A stretch of 35,752 nt of DNA, from positions 1 through 35,752 of the forward strand of contig CALAWF010000027.1 of NCBI GenBank assembly GCA_937894665.1, written 5' to 3'. Under the pieces are notes generated by a model. The model was not told the origin of the DNA. It searched no databases and worked only from the letters and a program-made list of their open reading frames with translations. Position 1 is the first letter of the stretch. Every line of letters begins with the position of its first letter. Both the position numbers and the translations under genes were made by a program. Of the stretch, positions 25,233 to 31,723 are shown in pieces. Origin of the DNA: an uncultured bacterium (GTDB lineage: Bacteria; Cyanobacteriota; Vampirovibrionia; Gastranaerophilales; Gastranaerophilaceae).

Positions 25233-26363
25233 TTAATCCAGTTTTTGACTACCAAAAATTTTCTTATCCAGTAATGCGTTCGCTTGGACTGGTAACTCAT
25301 GTAAAATTTGCGTATAAACTTTTGACGTAACGATAGTATTACTATGTCCAACTTGTCTAGATATATACTCTAGAGGCACACCACACAAGTGCATTATATC
25401 TACATACTGTCCTCTTAGGTCATGCACTCGACAATAGTCTTCATCATACCCACATTCGATTAATAAAGCTCGGAACTTACGTTCAACCCACTTTGCTCCG
25501 ACAATATTTCCTTGTGAGGTTCTAAATAAAAAATCGTCATTACTAACCACAAATTTATCAATATGCCACTGAATAATATTAAGCACCTGTTCCGATATAT
25601 CAACAATTCTAGTTGACGCTTCTTTCTTAGTTCTGTTCTTTAATTGTCCTTTAGTAAACTGCTTGTTAATAAATATTCGCCTATTTGGTATATCTATATC
25701 GCTAATTTTTAAGGCTGAATATTCTCCAACCCTTGCACCCGTAAGAGTTGCAAGTACAAACAGACAGTAATATTCAGGGAACTTTTTCTTGCAAACTGAT
25801 ATAAGCTCAGCTAATTCCTTGGTCGAAAACCGATTTCGTAGCTTTTGGGGAATTGACTTATTACTCATTCCTACGAATGGATTAGTTCTCACTTGTTCCA
25901 ATTTCATAGCATAGTTGAATGAGGCTTTTAATACTTTGACACACATGTTATAGGCGTGCGGACTTGCTTTTTTGTTGTGCATACTTCTCTCCCATGCCTG
26001 TATCAATGTGGGTGTGATTTTAGTAACTTTAATATCTTTGAAAAATGATAAGTGATTACGTAACACTCCCTCATAGTTTGATACTGTGCCGAGAGAATAT
26101 TCTCCCTCATTCTTTGCGAAATCGAGAAATAATTTGACAACGTCATATACAGTAGCTTCGTTGTTTAATTCTATTTTGTTTGCTTCAAAGTTGTTTAGAA
26201 ACTCTCTCTCGGCTTTTTCGGCTTCTTTTTTGGTCAAGAATGTTCCAACAACTTTTTGCTTTCGCTCTGAGTTGCCGAACCTGTCATATTTACCTGTTTC
26301 GACCCTCACAACAGAACGCCAACGAATAGCACCGCTGGGATTTGTTCGCTTTTGAACCACCAT
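25233..26363 (-). CDS. int: Tyrosine-type integrase of the element
   Basis: This 376-aa phage-type integrase has an N-terminal arm-binding region (about 1-65, RWRSVVRVETGKYDRFGNSE and on), a SAM-like core-binding domain (about 70-165), and a catalytic domain with Arg211 (TGARVGEY), Lys246/247, His314 and Arg317 (HDLRGQ), His340 (VGHSNT) and nucleophile Tyr350 (KVYTQI). It should catalyse recombination between the 41-bp att core in tRNA-Glu and the circular element. Its 3' end faces attL, 110 bases away, as in most tRNA-targeting elements. Its start overlaps the stop of the excisionase gene by one base (TAATG), so the two are coupled. Confidence 0.95.
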   Translation of the reverse strand: MVVQKRTNPSGAIRWRSVVRVETGKYDRFGNSERKQKVVGTFLTKKEAEKAEREFLNNFEANKIELNNEATVYDVVKLFLDFAKNEGEYSLGTVSNYEGVLRNHLSFFKDIKVTKITPTLIQAWERSMHNKKASPHAYNMCVKVLKASFNYAMKLEQVRTNPFVGMSNKSIPQKLRNRFSTKELAELISVCKKKFPEYYCLFVLATLTGARVGEYSALKISDIDIPNRRIFINKQFTKGQLKNRTKKEASTRIVDISEQVLNIIQWHIDKFVVSNDDFLFRTSQGNIVGAKWVERKFRALLIECGYDEDYCRVHDLRGQYVDIMHLCGVPLEYISRQVGHSNTIVTSKVYTQILHELPVQANALLDKKIFGSQKLD

Positions 26364-26584
26364 TACTGCACCTCAGGCTGATGATAGTGTGCTTCTTTGA
26401 ATTTAATTATTTCATCTTTAACCCAAAGTTTTTTACCGCCGTAATTGACGAAACCAATACTTTTTTCGTTCAACATTAATTTTCGGGCATAGTGGTATTT
26501 TAAACCGAGAATTTCTGCAACCTGTTTCAAAGTAATAAGCACTTTTTCACCAATGTTACTGTTTGTTATCGTGTTAACTGCCAT
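26363..26584 (-). CDS. xis: Excisionase-like winged-HTH protein
   Basis: This 73-aa protein has a MerR/excisionase-type helix-turn-helix (ITLKQVAEILGLKYHYARKL) followed by a wing (GFVNYGGKKLWVKDEIIKF). It is probably the directionality factor for the integrase, with which it shares a TAATG junction. AAGGAGA lies 7 bases upstream of the ATG. It is divergent from the XRE repressor; the 174-base region between them carries palindromic operator sequence, so integration and excision genes are probably silenced by that repressor. Confidence 0.85.
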   Translation of the reverse strand: MAVNTITNSNIGEKVLITLKQVAEILGLKYHYARKLMLNEKSIGFVNYGGKKLWVKDEIIKFKEAHYHQPEVQ

Positions 26585-26631
26585 ATTTTGTCTCCTTTAT
26601 TGTTGTCAATATTTTCTATTTTTCTTAACGG

Positions 26632-26712
26632 TGTTCATTATTTATTTACATTTACTGTAATTAATATACAACAAAAATTTTTATTGTCAACTATAAATGA
26701 ACAATGTTCATT
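26632..26712. promoter_or_regulatory. Operator region between xis-int and the XRE repressor
   Basis: The perfect 17-bp palindrome AATGAACA-A-TGTTCATT lies at 26696-26712. A half site TGTTCATT with a degenerate partner lies at 26632-26639. TTGTCA at 26684-26689 overlaps the zone. Two spaced operators of the same sequence in a divergent promoter region are the usual layout for a CI-type switch. Confidence 0.7.
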
Positions 26713-26758
26713 AATTTGCCACAATATTTTTTTGTGTTAAAGTTAAAGTGGAGGTTTT

Positions 26759-27151
26759 ATGTCAATACGGAAACGAATAACAAATACAGACTATGATAGT
26801 CTTTCTGAAAACATCGGTAAAAAATTCAAGCAGTACAGACTTAAAGCTGGATTATCTTTACGTGATATTTACAGAGAGGAACAGATTAGTATTGCCTTAA
26901 TATCAGATTTGGAAGCAGGAAAGAAGCTACCTAGAATGGAAACGTTAGTTCGCCTATGCAACAAAGTTGGCATGCCTTTAGACGAAGTTTTTAGCTCTAG
27001 AATTACTCCCTCTCGAGTTGATTTAATTGCTGGAGGGCAGAGTACTGAGGATAAAATGAGAACAATCCTGTTGAATGACAATATTCCAACCAGCCTTGCT
27101 GATGAACTAGTCAAATACTTTGAGTTTTTAAAGACAAAAGAAAATTTGTAA
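26759..27151 (+). CDS. XRE-family repressor (CI-like)
   Basis: This 130-aa protein has an HTH at about residues 20-75 (FKQYRLKAGLSLRDIYREEQ, then ISDLEAGKKLPRMETLVRLC). The C-terminal 50 residues are helical, probably for dimerisation. It lacks a LexA/CI-type Ser-Lys self-cleavage domain, so induction would need another signal. GGAGG precedes the ATG. It probably binds the AATGAAC palindromes just upstream, controlling both itself and xis-int. It lies 46 bases upstream of the toxin gene, so repressor and toxin genes may be co-transcribed. Confidence 0.88.
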   Translation: MSIRKRITNTDYDSLSENIGKKFKQYRLKAGLSLRDIYREEQISIALISDLEAGKKLPRMETLVRLCNKVGMPLDEVFSSRITPSRVDLIAGGQSTEDKMRTILLNDNIPTSLADELVKYFEFLKTKENL

Positions 27152-27197
27152 CATGCACTTGAAAAGGAAACTTAATCATGTTATAATAGGAGTAGAA

Positions 27198-27530
27198 ATG
27201 GATAAACAATATACAGCAGTGCTTACCGATGAAGCAGATGAACAGTTGCTTGAGCTATCCTCGGAGGACAGAGAAACTATACTTGAAGCAATTCGTGCAT
27301 TTGAATTAATCGGAAGAGGTTATAAAAACCTCAATACACTGGGCGACAAGCTCTTTGAAATAAAACCGCAAGGGGTAAGAGCATACTTCATGTACCACCC
27401 CAAACAACGAAAGATTATAATAGTAGGTTTTATATGCTTAAAAACTACAAAGAAAGCTCCGCCACGATATAAAGAACAGGCACGCAGAAATGTTGCAAAA
27501 TACCTTGAACAGGAGGCTCAAAATGGCTAG
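27198..27530 (+). CDS. HigB/Gp49-like RelE-superfamily toxin
   Basis: This 110-aa protein matches the phage-derived Gp49-like HigB pattern: LTDEADEQLLELSSEDRETI, then LGDKLFEIKPQGVRAYFMYH, IIIVGFICLKTTKKAPPRYK and a final helix ARRNVAKYLEQ. Family members cleave mRNA on the ribosome. The basic and aromatic residues of the KPQGVRAYFMY strand are where the family's active surface lies. The ATG at 27198 has AGGAG 5 bases upstream; an upstream open stretch from 27153 lacks such a site. The stop overlaps the next gene by 8 bases, the toxin-first order of higBA pairs. Confidence 0.88.
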   Translation: MDKQYTAVLTDEADEQLLELSSEDRETILEAIRAFELIGRGYKNLNTLGDKLFEIKPQGVRAYFMYHPKQRKIIIVGFICLKTTKKAPPRYKEQARRNVAKYLEQEAQNG

Positions 27531-27828
27531 AACACTTGATGAAATCCTTAAGGATAGAAAAATAGTTACCCAAGAACAAGCTGACAGAATTGAGAAAAAT
27601 GCAATCACTGAAGCTGAGCATTATTGGGGTGGAAAACGTGCTAATTCAGGTAGAAAAGCAAAAATTGCAGATAGCCCACGAAATAAGCAGATTAAGGTAT
27701 CTGACGGGGTAAAAGTTGCAATCCAGTATGCCTATGCCAATGGTATTGTTATAAGTATCGATGACATTAAATTACTCCAATATGCAAAAGAAACAGGTAT
27801 TACTTTAGATAAATTGCAGCATGCTTAA
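27523..27828 (+). CDS. Probable antitoxin with atypical C-terminal domain
   Basis: This 101-aa protein begins ARTLDEILKDR and continues QEQADRIEKNAITEAE, the N-terminal toxin-wrapping helix style of HigA antitoxins. The expected Cro/CI HTH does not follow. In its place is GGKRANSGRK (residues 36-45), a Gly/Arg motif common in small phage DNA-binding proteins, then KQIKVSDGVKVAIQYAYANG, which could be a strand-helix DNA-binding unit, and a C-terminal helix pair. AGGAGG lies 6 bases before the ATG. It overlaps the toxin gene by 8 bases, so production is coupled. A terminator follows. Role as antitoxin is inferred from position and N-terminus. Confidence 0.7.
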   Translation: MARTLDEILKDRKIVTQEQADRIEKNAITEAEHYWGGKRANSGRKAKIADSPRNKQIKVSDGVKVAIQYAYANGIVISIDDIKLLQYAKETGITLDKLQHA

Positions 27829-27855
27829 TCATAACAAAAGACATAATTACACTAG

Positions 27856-27888
27856 AAACTCACTTTTCCTATAGAAAAGTGAGTTTTT
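27856..27888 (+). terminator. Rho-independent terminator after the toxin-antitoxin pair
   Basis: AAACTCACTTTTC and GAAAAGTGAGTTT form a 13-bp stem with loop CTATA, running into TTTTT. Confidence 0.9.
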
Positions 27889-27944
27889 GATAAATCCTAA
27901 AATCTCTTTCTAGACTTATAATACAGCCTGTTTTTAGGAGAGAA

Positions 27945-28010
27945 ATGTCAACACATTTCTTTATAAACTCACTCCAATATGTTGACATAGTGAGTAAATG
28001 GAGTAATAAT
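27945..28010 (+). promoter_or_regulatory. Promoter with overlapping inverted repeats
   Basis: TTGACA (27982-27987) with AATAAT (28005-28010) 17 bases on. The -35 lies inside TGTTGACAT (27980-27988), whose exact complement ATGTCAACA stands at 27945-27953. ACTCAC (27967-27972) also pairs with GTGAGT (27990-27995), and ACTCC (27971-27975) with GGAGT (28000-28004). The layout suggests a regulator or DNA loop controlling the 91-aa gene and the second recombinase. Confidence 0.65.
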
Positions 28011-28045
28011 AGAGATATAGAGAACGCAAAAACAGGAGATACAAA

Positions 28046-28321
28046 ATGAAAAATTCAGACATCAGGAACACAGTTGAAGAACTTCAAAACCTTTACGCTC
28101 AAGCTGACGAATTAAAAGCTCAAATCACTGCAAGAGAAGCGATGATTAAAGAAGAAATGGAAGCTAGAGAAACAGAAACACTCGATTTGGGTAATGTTAT
28201 CATAAGATTTACTTCAATTATTTCTAATAGATTTGACACTACTAACTTCAAAAAGCAATATTCAGACCTATACAACTCGTTCATTAAACAGGTAGCAAGT
28301 AGAAGATTTTCAATAGCATAG
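28046..28321 (+). CDS. Small phage-type protein of unknown function
   Basis: This 91-aa protein is a coiled-coil helix for residues 1-45 (VEELQNLYAQADELKAQITA and on), then a compact domain with VIIRFTSIISNRFDTTNFKK and a C-terminal QVASRRFSIA. I recall similar small proteins (N-R-F-D-T-T-x-F-K-K plus S-R-R-F) in Firmicutes phages and plasmids, always uncharacterised. AGGAG precedes the ATG, and a strong promoter lies upstream. A hairpin begins on its stop codon and separates it from the second recombinase gene. Confidence 0.75.
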   Translation: MKNSDIRNTVEELQNLYAQADELKAQITAREAMIKEEMEARETETLDLGNVIIRFTSIISNRFDTTNFKKQYSDLYNSFIKQVASRRFSIA

Positions 28322-28337
28322 GGGTAAAAGCCCCTAT
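28318..28337 (+). other. Hairpin over the stop codon, before the second recombinase
   Basis: ATAGGGG, loop TAAAAG, CCCCTAT: a perfect 7-bp stem that includes the TAG stop of the 91-aa gene. No T-run follows. It ends 5 bases before the GGGAG ribosome site of the recombinase gene, so it could tune transcript stability or translation of that gene. Confidence 0.6.
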
Positions 28338-28355
28338 GGGGGCGGGAGATTAGAC

Positions 28356-29036
28356 ATGGAAAGAACAACTGACACATATACTACAACTAGGTATGGAAAA
28401 GAAGTAGAAATACACAAACCAAGCGGAAGTACACCTATTACTGAACAGAGTAAATTATATGAGATAAAAAAAGCTCTAACTAAGGGAATTATGAACGAAA
28501 AAGGAAAAGTAATCATCAAGGCTCCACATGAAAAATATTACATACTTTGGAGTTTATCTCTTGGTCTTGGTTTCAGAATTTCGGATACATTAAAATTGAC
28601 TGTGAAAGATGTTACTTCTTCTAATGCAGAAATAACCGAGCAAAAAACAGGCAAAAGGCGTATGGTAACTGTACCCGCAGGGTTACAACCTGTGATTAAT
28701 GAATACATTAGAAAATACGACCTAAAAGAAAACGACAAGCTGATTTTTGCCAACAGAAAAGACGGGACTAAAGACAAAGCTATCGACAAATCTCAGGCAT
28801 ATAGAAAATTGCGAGAGATAGTAGAAGCTGTTTGTCCTGATGTGCAATTTTCTAACCATACTACGAGAAAGACTTGGGCTTACTTCTTATACTTAAAAGA
28901 GGACAAGAATATAGCTATTGTACAAAAAGCCCTTAATCACACGTCTAGCCTTACGACCTGCGATTATATAGGATTATCGAAAAAGGAATTGAAAGAAACT
29001 CTGATTAAATATGACCCAATGTCGGGAGAATGGTAG
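28356..29036 (+). CDS. Second, minimal tyrosine recombinase
   Basis: This 226-aa protein has a complete tyrosine-recombinase active site: Arg74 (LGFRISDTLKL), a Lys near 98-100 (QKTGKRR), His168 and Arg171 (HTTRKTW), His195 (LNHTSS) and Tyr204 (CDYIGLSK). Only about 55 residues precede the catalytic domain, so the usual core-binding SAM-like domain is missing or very reduced, as in FimB/FimE-type inverters. It probably does not do the tRNA integration, which the 376-aa integrase should do. Inversion, dimer resolution or recombination of the circular form are options. It is downstream of the 91-aa gene and read from the same promoter. Confidence 0.88.
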   Translation: MERTTDTYTTTRYGKEVEIHKPSGSTPITEQSKLYEIKKALTKGIMNEKGKVIIKAPHEKYYILWSLSLGLGFRISDTLKLTVKDVTSSNAEITEQKTGKRRMVTVPAGLQPVINEYIRKYDLKENDKLIFANRKDGTKDKAIDKSQAYRKLREIVEAVCPDVQFSNHTTRKTWAYFLYLKEDKNIAIVQKALNHTSSLTTCDYIGLSKKELKETLIKYDPMSGEW

Positions 29037-29038
29037 AG

Positions 29039-29383
29039 TTAGTCTTTTAAACTATCCATTCCCTTTTGGGCAGTCTTTAATAGGTTATAGTAAAATTCAA
29101 TTTCTTGCTCATTTGCATTACTTAGTATCTGCATAGCTTTAATAAAAAATGGGTTGTCATTAGTTGATACTTTAGATAAATCAACACCAACATCTTCAAG
29201 TTTTAAATCTAGTGCTCTTAGAATTTTATTTAATGTTTCGAAATTTGGGTGAAAACGCCCTGTTTCTATCTTTGAAATATGCTTTTCATGAATATTCGCC
29301 ATTTCCGCTAACTTTGCTTGCGAAAGCCCTCGAGATATCCTAATTTGTTTTAATTTATCTCCAAAAGTATTGTCTTTGCTCAT
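29039..29383 (-). CDS. Second XRE-family regulator
   Basis: This 114-aa protein has the HTH at about residues 8-62 (LKQIRISRGLSQAKLAEMAN, then HISKIETGRFHPNFETLNKI), followed by a helical tail (LSNANEQEIEFYYNLLKTAQ). GAGGAGT lies upstream of the ATG. It is divergent from the zinc-ribbon operon, and the 146-base region between them contains a duplicated 14-mer, the likely operator. Its stop is 3 bases from the stop of the second recombinase. It is probably the dedicated repressor of the membrane-protein module. Confidence 0.9.
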   Translation of the reverse strand: MSKDNTFGDKLKQIRISRGLSQAKLAEMANIHEKHISKIETGRFHPNFETLNKILRALDLKLEDVGVDLSKVSTNDNPFFIKAMQILSNANEQEIEFYYNLLKTAQKGMDSLKD

Positions 29384-29434
29384 CCTTATACTCCTCTGTT
29401 ATCTTAAAGAGTACACATAGCAAATTAAACAAAT

Positions 29435-29482
29435 CTTATTGATATTATCTGTTTACAATTTGTATCAACTTATTGATATTAT
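29435..29482. promoter_or_regulatory. Duplicated operator of the second XRE regulator
   Basis: CTTATTGATATTAT occurs at 29435-29448 and 29469-29482, 34 bases start to start (about three helix turns). The second copy lies within the palindrome TATCAA-CTTA-TTGATA (29463-29478). Both copies are between the divergent repressor and zinc-ribbon genes. Confidence 0.7.
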
Positions 29483-29529
29483 ATCTTTTTCATGATTTTA
29501 TCTATTTAGAATTGTAATAGGAGGAAAGT

Positions 29530-29946
29530 ATGGCACAAAACTCTTGGTTTAGAACAGGTATTTTATATTTTGTTGATACTTGGTTAGAATATACCGTATT
29601 TATTTTATTTGCTGGGCTAATTTATGTGTCATGGCAATTTTTAAAAGATGAAAATACAATATGGCTAGGACTTCTTATCCTTTGTGTTGGGATATTAACA
29701 TTGTCACTTATTTCATGGCTAATCTTTAGTTTAATTGATATTAGGTACTTATTAAAAACGATATCAGAAAACACCAAGAGAGAAATTGATATAAATGCTA
29801 TAACAAAACAAGAGTCCAAGACATTACCTCCAGTTCCAGCAGAAGATGAAAAATATTGTCCATACTGCAATTCAATAATAAAAAAGAACGCTAAAAAATG
29901 TAGATTTTGTAATATGTGGTTAGGTAATAATGGAGGTAACGCATAA
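29530..29946 (+). CDS. Membrane protein with C-terminal zinc ribbon
   Basis: This 138-aa protein has two hydrophobic helices at about residues 19-36 and 45-70, a linker, and a zinc ribbon with Cys110, Cys113, Cys124 and Cys127 (YCPYCNSIIKKNAKKCRFC). With two helices and a short N-terminus, both ends should be cytoplasmic. GGAGG precedes the ATG. Its stop overlaps the next start (TAATG), so the pair is coupled. I do not recognise the family. The position among regulated cargo genes of an element suggests an accessory role such as phage exclusion or host-interaction, but nothing in the sequence proves this. Confidence 0.75.
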   Translation: MAQNSWFRTGILYFVDTWLEYTVFILFAGLIYVSWQFLKDENTIWLGLLILCVGILTLSLISWLIFSLIDIRYLLKTISENTKREIDINAITKQESKTLPPVPAEDEKYCPYCNSIIKKNAKKCRFCNMWLGNNGGNA

Positions 29947-30767
29947 TGAAATGTCCTTACTGTCATGAAGAAGTTGAAAAAAATTCTATTATATGTTCTG
30001 TTTGTGGAGAAAAAATTCCCACAATATATAGTATTTTTGACTCAATAAAAACTCAACTTCCCAAAATCCGAAAAATATTCACTATATGTATGTTTAGTAT
30101 ATTATTTGTAATTTGCATTTTTTTTCTAGTTAATTTCATGATTAAAACTATAGACAGTAATAAACTTACAGATACAGGGTATAAATCAATAGAGTTAAGT
30201 TATACTCCTGTGGGAAGTTTTTATGACGTTCTTTCTTCCCTTGGACAGCAAGAACAAGATTTGATAACATTTTTCAAAAAAAGTAAAAAAGAACAAGATA
30301 ATTCAAAATTATTTGCAATATTCATGGATAATGTGAATAAAACACGTCAATATTTTACGGATAACTTCAATTATGAAAAAAGTTTAAGTGAACAAGGTAT
30401 TATGACTGCAACAAAAATTACAGACGCAAATCCAAACCCAATAAGAATAACCAGCCCTGCTATAAATATTCTTAAGGTCGGTTTTAGGGGAGCTGTCGGT
30501 TTAATGATAGATTATGATTATGTACTAAAAACATATACTCCATACTTGACAGACGACTGGAAAGAATACTTTGAATTGTCAAAGCAATTGGACAATGATT
30601 TACAAATTGCAGAATATAACGATGACGGAATAAGTTTCGTACGGGCTTATTCCAAATGGGCAAACAAATGGAAAGAGTTTATAAAAAAATATCCTGACTT
30701 TCACATGAATGGTGATATATATGAAATGATACAGGAGTATGAGGGATTTGTTAATAATTATTATTAA
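29946..30767 (+). CDS. Zinc-ribbon, single-pass membrane protein with external domain
   Basis: This 273-aa protein has an N-terminal zinc ribbon with Cys3, Cys6, Cys17 and Cys20 (KCPYCHEEV and IICSVCGEK). One hydrophobic helix follows at about residues 44-66, then a domain of about 200 residues that should lie outside the cytoplasmic membrane (start DSNKLTDTGYKSIELSYTPV; rich in Tyr/Asp/Asn and helical). The ribbon is on the same side as that of its partner, so the two could bind each other or a common target in the cytoplasm and signal across the membrane. Function unknown. It is coupled to 29530-29946 and followed by the structured RNA candidate. Confidence 0.75.
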   Translation: MKCPYCHEEVEKNSIICSVCGEKIPTIYSIFDSIKTQLPKIRKIFTICMFSILFVICIFFLVNFMIKTIDSNKLTDTGYKSIELSYTPVGSFYDVLSSLGQQEQDLITFFKKSKKEQDNSKLFAIFMDNVNKTRQYFTDNFNYEKSLSEQGIMTATKITDANPNPIRITSPAINILKVGFRGAVGLMIDYDYVLKTYTPYLTDDWKEYFELSKQLDNDLQIAEYNDDGISFVRAYSKWANKWKEFIKKYPDFHMNGDIYEMIQEYEGFVNNYY

Positions 30768-30828
30768 TCAGAATTAAGTTGAGCCCCAAATATTAAGATT
30801 TTGAAAAAAGTTGTATGTTTTAGCACCT

Positions 30829-31021
30829 GAGCCCTCAAAACCTGTTCATGCCAGTTTAAATTGTCGTTTGAAAGCTGAAACGAGGCTGACAGCGAGTAGC
30901 GGCTCAGCTAAGAGTGAAAGCGAGAAGTCAGCAAAAGACTTCAAAGCAGAACGGTTTCAGTCTTGGATGAGTGGCGTGAGCCACCTCAGGAAAGAGTAAC
31001 AACTGAAAACGGGCTCTTTTT
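30829..31021 (+). ncRNA. Candidate 193-nt structured RNA
   Basis: A closing helix GAGCCC/GGGCTC (30829-30834 with 31011-31016) ends in TTTTT. Inside it, without conflict, are AAACCtGTT with AACGGTTT (30838-30846/30950-30957, one bulge), AGCTGA with TCAGCT (30873-30878/30904-30909), hairpin GAAGTC/GACTTC (30924-30929/30937-30942), CAGT/ACTG (30958-30961/31002-31005), and a hairpin TGAGTGGC/GCCA-c-CTCA (30968-30975/30980-30988) closed by the GNRA-type loop GTGA. Base composition is clearly more GC-rich than the neighbours. It starts 61 bases after the zinc-ribbon gene. No protein-coding reading is convincing. I cannot name an RNA family for it. No strong promoter of its own is obvious, so it may be processed from the upstream operon transcript. 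Confidence 0.7.
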
Positions 31022-31066
31022 GTCCATTTTTCTTTTATTATTCTACTAATTTCTTCAAATTCTGCA

Positions 31067-31100
31067 AAAGAAAAACCCCGCTACTATTACGTAACGGGGT
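31067..31100 (-). terminator. Terminator of the reverse ribbon-helix-helix operon
   Basis: On the reverse strand, ACCCCGTTAC and GTAGCGGGGT (10 bp with one U-G pair) enclose a 6-base loop, followed by TTTT-C-TTTT. It ends the operon 31125-32494. Confidence 0.85.
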
Positions 31101-31124
31101 AAATAATTACATGGAAGATTTCAA

Positions 31125-31409
31125 TTATAATAATTCACATTTATGCAGAATATCCGTTATTCGTTCAAGTTGTAAGTCATTCAAGCCCTCAGCTCTGAGT
31201 GCACTCTCAACCTTATGTATAACCTTACCTTTAAATTCCGCATTTATCACAATGTCTGGTCTATTTCTGTACCTGTACAAAGGCATGTGTACCTGATAAA
31301 TACAGTCTATTACAATACCTTTGTATGCACTCGGAATTGCACTAACCTTTACTTTATTTATCAACTTAATTTGTAATGATTTCAAACAACCTATATCGAT
31401 GTTACTCAT
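31125..31409 (-). CDS. Hypothetical protein, last gene of the reverse operon
   Basis: This 94-aa protein of unknown family has an N-terminal half that is beta-rich (LQIKLINKVKVSAIPSAYKG, PDIVINAEFKG) and a C-terminus that is helical (ESALRAEGLNDLQLERITDI). There is no signal peptide. Its start overlaps the upstream gene's stop by 4 bases (ATGA), and the terminator follows 25 bases after its stop, so it is the end of a four-gene operon. The tight coupling suggests it works with the 105-aa protein. Confidence 0.65.
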   Translation of the reverse strand: MSNIDIGCLKSLQIKLINKVKVSAIPSAYKGIVIDCIYQVHMPLYRYRNRPDIVINAEFKGKVIHKVESALRAEGLNDLQLERITDILHKCELL

Positions 31410-31723
31410 TTAATTATTACTCCTATCTCCTCACGTATTGCCCTCTGTAACAGTGATAACACCTGTTTTCGCCAAATACCTCTTGGATTATCTCTTTCAA
31501 TTTTATCAGATACGGATTTGATGAGGATAAAGCAATACCGCTCCACCTCAACATCAACCCCCGCACCGCTTTTGACACTTTCTCGAATGATAAAGGAGTT
31601 CAGAACATCGAGCAGATAATCTCGGGATTTACCTTTTCGATACCTGCGAACCCTCGCTATAACAGCAGAAACAGCGCTATTAACAAGAAATTTACTTGCT
31701 ATCACTTTATTACAGCTCCTCAA
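31406..31723 (-). CDS. Hypothetical helical protein of the reverse operon
   Basis: This 105-aa protein is mostly helical and basic (VIARVRRYRKGKSRDYLLDV, IWRKQVLSLLQRAIREE). No known domain is recognised. It overlaps the 207-aa gene by 14 bases upstream and the 94-aa gene by 4 bases downstream. Basic character and linkage to two ribbon-helix-helix genes would fit a nucleic-acid-related complex; this is inference only. Confidence 0.65.
   Translation of the reverse strand: MRSCNKVIASKFLVNSAVSAVIARVRRYRKGKSRDYLLDVLNSFIIRESVKSGAGVDVEVERYCFILIKSVSDKIERDNPRGIWRKQVLSLLQRAIREEIGVIIK

Noticed and set aside
30811..30999. Forward open frame of 62 codons starting MYVLAPEPSKPVHAS
   Set aside because: It lies inside the structured RNA candidate, has no ribosome site, and its composition follows the helices. 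Best explained as non-coding.
30829..31021. Retron msr-msd region
   Set aside because: The inverted-repeat ends are suggestive, but no reverse transcriptase is encoded anywhere in the element.
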